This document shows positions 33,836-46,700 of a stretch of DNA of 64,000 bases, piece by piece. The notes beneath the pieces were generated by a model. The model had not been told where the DNA came from. It did not search any database and saw nothing but the letters and a program-made list of their open reading frames with translations. This DNA comes from Lineus longissimus (lineage: Eukaryota > Nemertea > Pilidiophora > Heteronemertea > Lineidae). The position numbers were made by a program, and so were the translations under genes. The stretch's first letter is position 1, and each line of letters starts with the position of its first letter. The stretch spans positions 17,617,501 through 17,681,500 of the forward strand of contig NC_088310.1 in NCBI RefSeq assembly GCF_910592395.1. Reading direction: 5' to 3'.

Positions 33836-33910
33836 TGGCAGATTCACCGGGAGTCGAACCCGTGACCAGCCGAAGCACGGTCTAACACTCCAGGCGCTGT
33901 ACCGTCAAGG
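33836..33910 (-). other. tRNA-like segment with Pol III B box (in every satellite monomer)
   Basis: On the minus strand, GGTTCGACTCC (33850-33860) is a perfect B box within a T-arm-like CGGG-TTCGACT-CCCG hairpin. The acceptor-like 3' end reads GAATCTGCCA, and T-runs (terminator-like) follow at once. The upstream half (TGACGGTACAGCGCC...GTGTTAGACC) resembles a D arm but is degenerate, and no sound anticodon stem or matching 5' acceptor strand is seen. So this is a tRNA relic or SINE-head-like module, not a tRNA gene. Equivalent copies lie just below 35049, 36220, 37391, 38562, 39732, 41765, 42936, 44108, 45279, 46451, 47624, 48797, 49970, 51143, 52316, 53448, 54620, 55792 and 56965. Confidence 0.7.
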
Positions 33911-36900
33911 CTTTCATGTGCACGTGGGGAATTTATTTGCCTGTTATCAACGAGCCAGGTGATGCATGACTATATGACATCCCCCGAGTACCATTCCATC
34001 CGTCGCCATATTGAAAACGCGCCCCAATTGTGACTAGATCGCGCAGGTGGCAGAGTGATTGTCCGAAATAGTTCCAAGTAACCTTATATTTCGATAGTTG
34101 TACAGATTTTGCTCGATATATCGTATTTATATACCTCAGTGATATAAAAGATACTGCTTGCAGTTGATTTTACGTTTGAACGGCCTTTTTGAAAAAGTTT
34201 TTAGAGTCGAGGTCAGCAGGGTCAAAAGAAATAGTTTTTGGCGCCAATGATGTCAGAGACATGGCGGATTTGTTCTAAAGTTCGAGTCGATTCTCTTGGA
34301 ATCCATTCTGCCGATGCTCACTGTGCCGGCTGTGATTTGAAGGGACAAATTAGGATTGGGATCTCGGTCACCAAGATGACTAGTGTTCAAATTCCCTTCC
34401 GTGCACCTCCTCATTCTGCAGCATACTTATTCTCGCTAATAATGACTTTGCAAGTGTTGTGAGGTGGTTTGGATATGTCTTGCAAATCTAAGGCCAACAG
34501 TTACATTCTGTTTTGGTGAGATATTTATTGCAGTAGGTGATTTTTTAAAGGCTCACCCCGTCTGCCCGTTACATTGGTCGTCGCTTGAATGAAAATGACA
34601 CACTCCACTGCCGTACCGGTACTCCAGTAAATATTTGTGAACGAACGGCGATCCCTTTAAAACATCCTGGCAGCAGTGGTTTTCAATCTACCGCCCCTCT
34701 CGATACAACGAAGGACTATAAAAAGCCTGAATCTCAGGATACCCTTTAACTAATTCTGATTGGAGAAGTCACGGTCTGAAAGAAATACTTTTCCACCCCA
34801 TATGTAGCCTCGAGAAATCTTGCTGCTGATACAAATCATCCTCCGAAGTACTCGAACGCACGGAATCAGTGCGTGCAGCAGTTTGAAAAGGATGGTTTTG
34901 GTGGTTTTCTTCAAGATATAATAATGATAATGATAATAATGAAAATAATAACATGAACATAAATGAATAGATAACAAGATAATGAAGAAAAAAAAAGAAA
35001 AAAATGTGGCAGATTCACCGGGAGTCGAACCCGTGACCAGTCGAAGCACGGTCTAACACTCTAGACGCTATACCGTCAAGGCTTTCATGTGCACGTGGGG
35101 AATTTATTTGCCTGTTATCAACGAGCCAGGTGATGCATGACTATATGACATCCCCCGAGTACCATTCCATCCGTCGCCATATTGAAAACGCGCCCCAGTT
35201 GTGACTAGATCGCGCAGGTGGCAGAGTGATTGTCCGAAATAGTTCCAAGTAACCTTATATTTCGATAGTTGTACAGATTTTGCTCGATATATCGTATTTA
35301 TATACCTCAGTGATATAAAAGATACTGCTTGCAGTTGATTTTACATTTGAACGGCCTTTTTGAAAAAGTTTTTAGAGTCGAGGTCAGCAGGGTCAAAAGA
35401 AATAGTTTTTGGCGCCAATGATGTCAGCGACATGGCGGATTTGTTCTAAAGTTCGAGTCGATTCTCTTGGAATCCATTCTGCCGATGCTCACTGTGCCGG
35501 CTGTGATTTGAAGGGACAAATTAGGTTTGGGATCTCGGTCACCAAGATGACTAGTGTTCAAATTCCCTTCCGTGCACCTCCTCATTCTGCAGCATACTTA
35601 TTCTCGCTCATAATGATTTTGCAGGTGTTGTGAGGTGGTTTGGATATGTCTTGCAAATCTAAGGCCAACAGTTACATTCTGTTTTGGTGAGATATTTATT
35701 GCAGTAGGTGATTTTTTAAAGGCTCACGCCGTCTGCCCGTTACATTGGTCTTCGCTAGAATGAAAATGACACACTCCACTGCCGTACCGGTACTCCAGTA
35801 AATATATGTGAACGAACGGCGATCCCTTTTAAACATCCTGGCAGCAGTGGTTTTCAATCTACCGCCCCTCTCGATATGACGAAGGACTATAAAAAGCCTG
35901 AATCTCAGGATACCCTTTCACTAATTCTGATTGGAGAAGTCACTGTCTGAAAGAAATACTTTTCCACCCCATATGTAGCCTCGAGAAATCTTGCTGCTGA
36001 TACAAATCATCCTCCGAAGTACTCGAACGCACGGAATCAGTGCGTGCAGCAGTTTGAAAAGGATTGTTTTGGTGGTTTTCTTCAAGATATAATAATGATA
36101 ATGATAATAATGAAAATAATAACATGAACATAAATGAATAGATAACAAGATAATGAAGAAAAAAATAGAAAAAAATGTGGCAGATTCACCGGGAGTCGAA
36201 CCCGTGACCAGTCGAAGCACGGTCTAACACTCTAGGCGCTGTACCGTCAAGGCTTTCATGTTCACGTGGGGAATTTATTTGCCTGTTATCAACGAGCCAG
36301 GTGATGCATGACAATATGACATCCCCCGAGTACCATTCCATCCGTCGCCATATTGAAAACGCTCCCCAATTGTGACTAGATCGCGCAGGTGGCAGAGTGA
36401 TTGTCCGAAATAGTTCCAAGTAACCTTATATTTCAATAGTTGTACAGATTTGCTCGATATATCGTATTTATATACCTCAGTGATATAAAAGATACTGCTT
36501 GCAGTTGATTTTACATTTGAACGGCCTTTTTGAAAAAGTTTTTAGAGTCGAGGTCAGCAGGGTCAAAAGAAATAGTTTTTGGCGCCAATGATGTCAGCGA
36601 CATGGCGGATTTGTTCTAAAGTTCGAGTCGATTCAGTTGGAATCCATTCTGCCGATGCTCACTGTGCCGGCTGTGATTTGAAGGGACAAATTAGGTTTGG
36701 GATCTCGGTCACCAAGATGACTAGTGTTCAAATTCCCTTCCGTGCACCTCCTCATTCTGCAACATACTTATTCTCGCTAATAATGATTTTACAAGTGTTG
36801 TGAGGTGGTTTGGATATGTCTTGCAAATCTAAGGCCAACAGTTACATTCTGTTTTGGTGAGATATTTATTGCAGTAGGTGATTTTTTAAAGGCTCACGCC

Positions 36901-39860
36901 GTCTGCCCGTTTACATTGGTCGTCGCTTGAATGAAAATGACACACTCCACTGCCGTACCGGTACTCCAGTAAATATATGTGAACGAACGGCGATCCCCTT
37001 TAAACATCCTGGCAGCAGTGGTTTTCAATCTACCGCCCCTCTCGATATGACGAAGGACTATAAAAAGCCTGAATCTCAGGATACCCTTTCACTAATTCTG
37101 ATTGGAGAAGTCACGGTCTGAAAGAAATACTTTTCCACCCCATATGTAGCCTCGAGAAATCTTGCTGCTGATACAAATCATCCTCCGAAGTACTCGAACG
37201 CACGGAATCAGTGCGTGCAGCAGTTTGAAAAGGATTGTTTTGGTGGTTTTCTTCAAGATATAATAATGATAATGATAATAATGAAAATAATAACATGAAC
37301 ATAAATGAATAGATAACAAGATAATGAAGAAAAAAATAGAAAAAAATGTGGCAGATTCACCGGGAGTCGAACCCGTGACCAGTCGAAGCACGGTCTAACA
37401 CTCTAGGCGCTGTACCGTCAAGGCTTTCATGTTCACGTGGGGAATTTATTTGCCTGTTATCAACGAGCCAGGTGATGCATGACTATATGACATCCCCCGA
37501 GTACCATTCCATCCGTCGCCATATTGAAAACGCGCCCCAATTGTGACTAGATCGCGCAGGTGGCAGAGTGATTGTCCGAAATAGTTCCAAGTAACCTTAT
37601 ATTTCGATAGTTGTACAGATTTTGCTCGATATATCGTATTTATATACCTCAGTGATATAAAAGATACTGCTTGCAGTTGATTTTACATTTGAACGGCCTT
37701 TTTGAAAAAGTTTTTAGAGTCGAGGTCAGCAGGGTCAAAAGAAATAGTTTTTGGCGCCAATGATGTCAGCGACATGGCGGATTTGTTCTAAAGTTCGAGT
37801 CGATTCTCTTGGAATCCATTCTGCCGATGCTCACTGTGCCGGCTGTGATTTGAAGGGACAAATTAGGTTTGGATCTCGGTCACCAAGATGACTAGTGTTC
37901 AAATTCCCTTCCGTGCACCTCCTCATTCTGCAGCATACTTATTCTCGCTAATAATGATTTTGCAGGTGTTGTGAGGTGGTTTGGATATGTCTTGCAAATC
38001 TAAGGCCAACAGTTACATTCTGTTTTGGTGAGATATTTATTGCAGTAGGTGATTTTTTAAAGGCTCACGCCGTCTGCCCGTTTACATTGGTCTTCGCTAG
38101 AATGAAAATGACACACTCCACTGCCGTACCGGTACTCCAGTAAATATATGTGAACGAACGGCGATCCCTTTTAAACATCCTGGCAGCAGTGGTTTTCAAT
38201 CTACCGCCCCTCTCGATATGACGAAGGACTATAAAAAGCCTGAATCTCAGGATACCCTTTCACTAATTCTGATTGGAGAAGTCACGGTCTGAAAGAAATA
38301 CTTTTCCACCCCATATGTAGCCTCGAGAAATCTTGCTGCTGATACAAATCATCCTCCGAAGTACTCGAACGCACGGAATCAGTGCGTGCAGCAGTTTGAA
38401 AAGGATTGTTTTGGTGGTTTTCTTCAAGATATAATAATGATAATGATAATAATGAAAATAATAACATGAACATAAATGAATAGATAACAAGATAATGAAG
38501 AAAAAAATAGAAAAAAATGTGGCAGATTCACCGGGAGTCGAACCTGTGACCAGTCGAAGCACGGTCTAACACTCTAGGCGCTGTACCGTCAAGGCTTTCA
38601 TGTTCACGTGGGGAATTATTTGCCTGTTATCAACGAGCCAGGTGATGCATGACTATATGACATCCCCCGAGTACCATTCCATCCGTCGCCATATTGAAAA
38701 CGCGCCCCAATTGTGACTAGATCGCGCAGGTGGCAGAGTGATTGTCCGAAATAGTTCCAAGTAACCTTATATTTCGATAGTTGTACAGATTTTGCTCGAT
38801 ATATCGTATTTATATACCTCAGTGATATAAAAGATACTGCTTGCAGTTGATTTTACATTTGAACGGCCTTTTTGAAAAAGTTTTTAGAGTCGAGGTCAGC
38901 AGGGTCAAAGAAATAGTTTTTGGCGCCAATGATGTCAGCGACATGGCGGATTTGTTCTAAAGTTCGAGTCGATTCACTTGGAATCCATTCTGCCGATGCT
39001 CACTGTGCCGGCTGTGATTTGAAGGGACAAATTAGGTTTGGGATCTCGGTCACCAAGATGACTAGTGTTCAAATTCCCTTCCGTGCACCACCTCATTCTG
39101 CAGCATACTTATTCTCGCTAATAATGATTTTGCAAGTGTTGTGAGGTGGTTTGGATATGTCTTGCAAATCTAAGGCCAACAGTTACATTCTGTTTTGGTG
39201 AGATATTTATTGCAGTAGGTGATTTTTTAAAGGCTCACGCCGTCTGCCCGTTTACATTGGTCTTCGCTAGAATGAAAATGACACACTCCACTGCCGTACC
39301 GGTACTCCAGTAAATATATGTGAACGAACGGCGATCCCCTTTAAACATCCTGGCAGCAGTGGTTTTCAATCTACCGCCCCTCTCGATATGACGAAGGACT
39401 ATAAAAAGCCTGAATCTCAGGATACCCTTTCACTAATTCTGATTGGAGAAGTCACGGTCTGAAAGAAATACTTTTCCACCCCATATGTAGCCTCGAGAAA
39501 TCTTGCTGCTGATACAAATCATCCTCCGAAGTACTCGAACGCACGGAATCAGTGCGTGCAGCAGTTTGAAAAGGATTGTTTTGGTGGTTTTCTTCAAGAT
39601 ATAATAATGATAATGATAATAATGAAAATAATAACATGAACATAAATGAATAGATAACAAGATAATGAAGAAAAAAATAGAAAAAAATGTGGCAGATTCA
39701 CCGGGAGTCGAACCCGTGACCAGCCGAAGCACGGTCTAGCATCCAGGCGCTGTACCGTCAAGGCTTTCATGTTCACGTGGGGAATTTATTTGCCTGTTAT
39801 CAACGAGCCAGGTGATGCATGACTATATGACATCCCCCGAGTACCATTCCATCCGTCGCC

Positions 39861-40550
39861 AAGCTGTCAAGACTTGAGCCACTTCCTTCAATCCAGATCG
39901 GATCATCCTCTGTTACTCCCTCATCTCAGGTTCGAAATCTTGGTGCTGTTTTTGATGCAAACATGTCTATGTCACAACAGGTGTCCCAAGTGGTGAGGGG
40001 GGTTTACTATCAGATCCATAGAATAGCAAAGATCAGACGATACCTGGACAATACCACCTGTGCCAGAGTAATAAATGCGCTAATAACATCTCGCCTGGAT
40101 TTCCAAAACGGTCTTTTGCTCGGATTACCGGGCTGTGAAATCCAGCGCCTTCAAAAAGCACAAAATGCTAGTGCTCGCCTCTTAACCAGGTCCAAAAAGA
40201 GAGAGCACATAACCCCTATTTTAAAATCTCTTCATTGGTTGCCGGTGACATCACGTATCGACTACAAAGTTCTTCTCACAACCCACAAGGTCATCCATCA
40301 TGAGGAGAGCCCACAGTATATGAAGGAACTTCTCAGTCTCCGTGCGCCCGGCCGCAGACTTCGGTCCTCGGATGACCCTTGGCTCCTTGCCATCCCACGT
40401 TCAAATGGGGTCTTCGGGGATCGATCTCTGTGTGTCCGGGCCGCGGGGCTGTGGAACGCCCTTCCAAGCTGGTTACGTGATGTCACTGTGCTAAACACTT
40501 TTAAGAGTAAACTCAAAACTCATCTTTTTATCCTAACATATTCAGAGTAG
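39861..40550 (+). pseudogene. C-terminal fragment of a non-LTR retrotransposon reverse transcriptase
   Basis: The frame from 39861 (first ATG at 39963) reads through about 229 codons to a stop at 40550. Characteristic motifs of the post-catalytic part of CR1/L2-like polymerases are VRNLGAVFDANMSMSQQV, RVINALITSRLDF, HITPILKSLHWLPV, RIDYKV, AAGLWNALPSWLR and FKSKLKTHLF. The endonuclease and the catalytic FADD-type motif are missing because the copy is 5'-truncated, so it cannot be functional. The frame itself is undamaged, which suggests a recent insertion. Confidence 0.9.
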
Positions 40551-40722
40551 GCAATACATGTTTTAAATATTGATATTTTCCGGATGTTTTTAAACTGTTT
40601 TTTATCCTCATGAAATCACCACTTTTAATGTACTCATTTAATATTATGTACAGTGCTTAGAAAATGTATGCACCATTATTTTAGCACTTTAAATCAAATA
40701 AATTATTATTATTATTATTATT
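39861..40722 (+). mobile_element. 5'-truncated CR1/L2-type LINE inserted in one satellite monomer
   Basis: Compared with other monomers, 862 bp stand between CCGTCGCC and ATATTGAAAACG. The insert is open from its first base to 40550 and ends, after a short 3' UTR, in an ATT trinucleotide tail. 5' truncation and a microsatellite 3' tail are typical of CR1/L2-group non-LTR retrotransposons. No target duplication longer than a few bases is visible. The host monomer is otherwise intact. Confidence 0.88.
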
Positions 40723-43700
40723 ATATTGAAAACGCGCCCCAATTGTGACTAGATCGCGCAGGTGGCAGAGTGATTGTCCGAAATAGTTCCAAGTAACCTT
40801 ATATTTCGATAGTTGTACAGATTTTGCTCGATATATCGTATTTATATACCTCAGTGATATAAAAGATACTGCTTGCAGTTGATTTTACATTTGAACGGCC
40901 TTTTTGAAAAAGTTTTTAGAGTCGAGGTCAGCAGGGTCAAAAGAAATAGTTTTTGGCGCCAATGATGTCAGAGACATGGCGGATTTGTTCTAAAGTTCGA
41001 GTCGATTCTCTTGGAATCCATTCTGCCGATGCTCACTGTGCCGGCTGTGATTTGAAGGGACAAATTAGGTTTGGGATCTCGGTCACCAAGATGACTAGTG
41101 TTCAAATTCCCATCCGTGCACCTCCTCATTCTGCAGCATACTTATTCTCGCTAATAATGACTTTGCAAGTGTTGTGAGGTGGTTTGGATATGTCTTGCAA
41201 ATCTAAGGCCAACAGTTACATTCCGTTTTGGTGAGATATTTATTGCAGTAGGTGATTTTTTAAAGGCTCACCCCGTCTGCCCGTTTACATTGGTCGTCAC
41301 TTGAATGAAAATGACACACTCCACTGCCGTACCGGTACTCCAGTAAATATATGTGAACGAACGGCGACCCCTTTTAAACATCCTGGCAGCAGTGGTTTTC
41401 AATCTACCGCCCCTCTCGATACGACGAAGGACTATAAAAAGCCTGAATCTCAGGATACCCTTTCACTAATTCTGATTGGAGAAGTCACTGTCTGAAAGAA
41501 ATACTTTTCCACCCCATATGTAGCCTCGAGAAATCTTGCTGCTGATACAAATCATCCTCCGAAGTACTCGAACGCACGGAATCAGTGCGTGCAGCAGTTT
41601 GAAAAGGATGGTTTTGGTGGTTTTCTTCAAGATATAATAATGATAATGAAAATAATGAAAATAATAACATGAAAATAAATGAATAGATAACAAGATAATG
41701 AAGAAAAAAATAGAAAAAAATGTGGCAGATTCACCGGGAGTCGAACCCGTGACCAGTCGAAGCACGGTCTAACACTCTAGGCGCTGTACCGTCAAGGCTT
41801 TCATGTTCACGTGGGGAATTTATTTGCCTGTTATCAACGAGTCAGGTGATGCATGACTATATGACATCCCCCGAGTACCATTCCATCCGTCGCCATATTG
41901 AAAACGCGCCCCAATTGTGACTAGATCGCGCAGGTGGCAGAGTGATTGTCCGAAATAGTTCCAAGTAACCTTATATTTCGATAGTTGTACAGATTTGCTC
42001 GATATATCGTATTTATATACCTCAGTGATATAAAAGATACTGCTTGCAGTTGATTTTACATTTGAACGGCCTTTTTGAAAAAGTTTTTAGAGTCGAGGTC
42101 AGCAGGGTCAAAAGAAATAGTTTTTGGCGCCAATGATGTCAGCGACATGGCGGATTTGTTCTAAAGTTCGAGTCGATTCACTTGGAATCCATTCTGCCGA
42201 TGCTCACTGTGCCGGCTGTGATTTGAAGGGACAAATTAGGTTTGGGATCTCGGTCACCAAGATGACTAGTGTTCAAATTCCCTTCCGTGCACCTCCTCAT
42301 CCTGCAGCATACTTATTCTCGCTAATAATGATTTTGCAGGTGTTGTGAGGTGGTTTGGATATGTCTTGCAAATCTAAGGCCAACAGTTACATTCTGTTTT
42401 GGTGAGATATTTATTGCAGTAGGGTATTTTTTAAAGGCTCACGCCGTCTGCCCGTTTACATTGGTCTTCGCTAGAATGAAAATGACACACTCCACTGCCG
42501 TACCGGTACTCCAGTAAATATATGTGAACGAATGGCGATCCCTTTTAAACATCCTGGCAGCAGTGGTTTTCAATCTACCGCCCCTCTCGATATGACGAAG
42601 GACTATAAAAAGCCTGAATCTCAGGATACCCTTTCACTAATTCTGATTGGAGAAGTCACGGTCTGAAAGAAATACTTTTCCACCCCATATGTAGCCTCGA
42701 GAAATCTTGCTGCTGATACAAATCATCCTCCGAAGTACTCGAACGCACGGAATCAGTGCGTGCAGCAGTTTGAAAAGGATGGTTTTGGTGGTTTTCTTCA
42801 AGATATAATAATGATAATGATAATAATGAAAATAATAACATGAAAATAAATGAATAGATAACAAGATAATGAAGAAAAAAATAGAAAAAAATGTGGCAGA
42901 TTCACCGGGAGTCGAACCCGTGACCAGTCGAAGCACGGTCTAACACTCTAGGCGCTGTACCGTCAAGGCTTTCATGTTCACGTGGGGAATTTATTTGCCT
43001 GTTATCAACGAGCCAGGTGATGCATGACTATATGACATCCCCCGAGTACCATTCCATCCGTCGCCATATTGAAAACGCGCCCCAATTGTGACTAGATCGC
43101 GCAGGTGGCAGAGTGATTGTCCGAAATAGTTCCAAGTAACCTTATATTTCGATAGTTGTACAGATTTTGCTCGATATATCGTATTTATATACCTCAGTGA
43201 TATAAAAGATACTGCTTGCAGTTGATTTTACATTTGAACGGCCTTTTTGAAAAAGTTTTTAGAGTCGAGGTCAGCAGGGTCAAAAGAAATAGTTTTTGGC
43301 GCCAATGATGTCAGCGACATGGCGGATTTGTTCTAAAGTTCGAGTCGATTCACTTGGAATCCATTCTGCCGATGCTCACTGTGCCGGCTGTGATTTGAAG
43401 GGACAAATTAGGTTTGGGATCTCGGTCACCAAGATGACTAGTGTTCAAATTCCCTTCCGTGCACCTCCTCATTCTGCAGCATACTTATTCTCGCTAATAA
43501 TGATTTTGCAGGTGTTGTGAGGTGGTTTGGATATGTCTTGCAAATCTAAGGCCAACAGTTACATTCTGTTTTGGTGAGATATTTATTGCAGTAGGTGATT
43601 TTTTAAAGGCTCACGCCGTCTGCCCGTTTACATTGGTCTTCGCTAGAATGAAAATGACACACTCCACTGCCGTACCGGTACTCCAGTAAATATATGTGAA

Positions 43701-46700
43701 CGAACGGTGATGCCTTTTAAACATCCTGGCAGCAGTGGTTTTCAATCTACCGCCCCTCTCGATATGACGAAGGACTATAAAAAGCCTGAATCTCAAGATA
43801 CCCTTTCACTAATTCTGATTGGAGAAGTCACTGTCTGAAAGAAATACTTTTCCACCCCATATGTAGCCTCGAGAAATCTTGCTGCTGATACAAATCATCC
43901 TCCGAAGTACTCGAACGCACGGAATCAGTGCGTGCAGCAGTTTGAAAAGGATTCTTTTGGTGGTTTTCTTCAAGATATAATAATGATAATGATAATAATG
44001 AAAATAATAACATGAACATAAATGAATAGATAACAAGATAATGAAGAAAAAAATAGAAAAAAATGTGGCAGATTCACCGGGAGTCGAACCCGTGACCAGT
44101 CGAAGCACGGTCTAACACTCTAGGCGCTGTACCGTCAAGGCTTTCATGTTCACGTGGGGAATTTATTTGCCTGTTATCAACGAGTCAGGTGATGCATGAC
44201 TATATGACATCCCCCGAGTACCATTCCATCCGTCGCCATATTGAAAACGCGCCCCAATTGTGACTAGATCGCGCAGGTGGCAGAGTGATTGTCCGAAATA
44301 GTTCCAAGTAACCTTATATTTCGATAGTTGTACAGATTTGCTCGATATATCGTATTTATATACCTCAGTGATATAAAAGATACTGCTTGCAGTTGATTTT
44401 ACATTTGAACGGCCTTTTTGAAAAAGTTTTTAGAGTCGAGGTCAGCAGGGTCAAAAGAAATAGTTTTTGGCGCCAATGATGTCAGCGACATGGCGGATTT
44501 GTTCTAAAGTTCGAGTCGATTCACTTGGAATCCATTCTGCCGATGCTCACTGTGCCGGCTGTGATTTGAAGGGACAAATTAGGTTTGGGATCTCGGTCAC
44601 CAAGATGACTAGTGTTCAAATTCCCTTCCGTGCACCTCCTCATCCTGCAGCATACTTATTCTCGCTAATAATGATTTTCCAGGTGTTGTGAGGTGGTTTG
44701 GATATGTCTTGCAAATCTAAGGCCAACAGTTACATTCTGTTTTGGTGAGATATTTATTGCAGTAGGGTATTTTTTAAAGGCTCACGCCGTCTGCCCGTTT
44801 ACATTGGTCTTCGCTAGAATGAAAATGACACACTCCACTGCCGTACCGGTACTCCAGTAAATATATGTGAACGAATGGCGATCCCTTTTAAACATCCTGG
44901 CAGCAGTGGTTTTCAATCTACCGCCCCTCTCGATATGACGAAGGACTATAAAAAGCCTGAATCTCAGGATACCCTTTCACTAATTCTGATTGGAGAAGTC
45001 ACGGTCTGAAAGAAATACTTTTCCACCCCATATGTAGCCTCGAGAAATCTTGCTGCTGATACAAATCATCCTCCGAAGTACTCGAACGCACGGAATCAGT
45101 GCGTGCAGCAGTTTGAAAAGGATGGTTTTGGTGGTTTTCTTCAAGATATAATAATGATAATGATAATAATGAAAATAATAACATGAAAATAAATGAATAG
45201 ATAACAAGATAATGAAGAAAAAAATAGAAAAAAATGTGGCAGATTCACCGGGAGTCGAACCCGTGACCAGTCGAAGCACGGTCTAACACTCTAGGCGCTG
45301 TACCGTCAAGGCTTTCATGTTCACGTGGGGAATTTATTTGCCTGTTATCAACGAGCCAGGTGATGCATGACTATATGACATCCCCCGAGTACCATTCCAT
45401 CCGTCGCCATATTGAAAACGCGCCCCAATTGTGACTAGATCGCGCAGGTGGCAGAGTGATTGTCCGAAATAGTTCCAAGTAACCTTATATTTCGATAGTT
45501 GTACAGATTTTGCTCGATATATCGTATTTATATACCTCAGTGATATAAAAGATACTGCTTGCAGTTGATTTTACATTTGAACGGCCTTTTTGAAAAAGTT
45601 TTTAGAGTCGAGGTCAGCAGGGTCAAAAGAAATAGTTTTTGGCGCCAATGATGTCAGCGACATGGCGGATTTGTTCTAAAGTTCGAGTCGATTCACTTGG
45701 AATCCATTCTGCCGATGCTCACTGTGCCGGCTGTGATTTGAAGGGACAAATTAGGTTTGGGATCTCGGTCACCAAGATGACTAGTGTTCAAATTCCCTTC
45801 CGTGCACCTCCTCATTCTGCAGCATACTTATTCTCGCTAATAATGATTTTGCAGGTGTTGTGAGGTGGTTTGGATATGTCTTGCAAATCTAAGGCCAACA
45901 GTTACATTCTGTTTTGGTGAGATATTTATTGCAGTAGGTGATTTTTTAAAGGCTCACGCCGTCTGCCCGTTTACATTGGTCTTCGCTAGAATGAAAATGA
46001 CACACTCCACTGCCGTACCGGTACTCCAGTAAATATATGTGAACGAACGGTGATGCCTTTTAAACATCCTGGCAGCAGTGGTTTTCAATCTACCGCCCCT
46101 CTCGATATGACGAAGGACTATAAAAAGCCTGAATCTCAAGATACCCTTTCACTAATTCTGATTGGAGAAGTCACTGTCTGAAAGAAATACTTTTCCACCC
46201 CATATGTAGCCTCGAGAAATCTTGCTGCTGATACAAATCATCCTCCGAAGTACTCGAACGCACGGAATCAGTGCGTGCAGCAGTTTGAAAAGGATTCTTT
46301 TGGTGGTTTTCTTCAAGATATAATAATGATAATGATAATAATGAAAATAATAACATGAACATAAATGAATAGATAACAAGATAATGAAGAAAAAAATAGA
46401 AAAAAATGTGGCAGATTCACCGGGAGTCGAACCCGTGACCAGTCGAAGCACGGTCTAACACTCTAGGCGCTGTACCGCCAAGGCTTTCATGTTCACGTGG
46501 GGAATTTATTTGCCTGTTATCAACGAGCCAGGTGATGCATGACTATATGACATCCCCCGAGTACCATTCCATCCGTCGCCATATTGAAAACGCGCCCCAA
46601 TTGTGACTAGATCGCGCAGGTGGCAGAGTGATTGTCCGAAATAGTTCCAAGTAACCTTATATTTCGATAGTTGTACAGATTTTGCTCGATATATCGTATT

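Noticed and set aside
33591-33878. A 95-100-codon minus-strand frame in each monomer with a hydrophobic, Tyr/His-rich stretch
   Set aside because: Its beginning is the translation of the tRNA-like 3' end, and the hydrophobic part is the AT-rich TAATGATAATGA tract. Composition explains it; no protein family is recognised.
33836-33910. A functional tRNA gene in each satellite monomer
   Set aside because: The T arm and B box are good, but the acceptor 5' strand, D arm and anticodon stem do not form a proper cloverleaf. It is listed as a tRNA-like module only.
34238-34462. A 74-codon plus-strand frame (start MAPMMS) present in most satellite monomers
   Set aside because: It recurs because the monomer recurs. 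It is broken or shifted in several monomers (for example those at 37.76, 46.8, 50.3 and 53.8 kb), has no known domain and overlaps no splice or start context that stands out.
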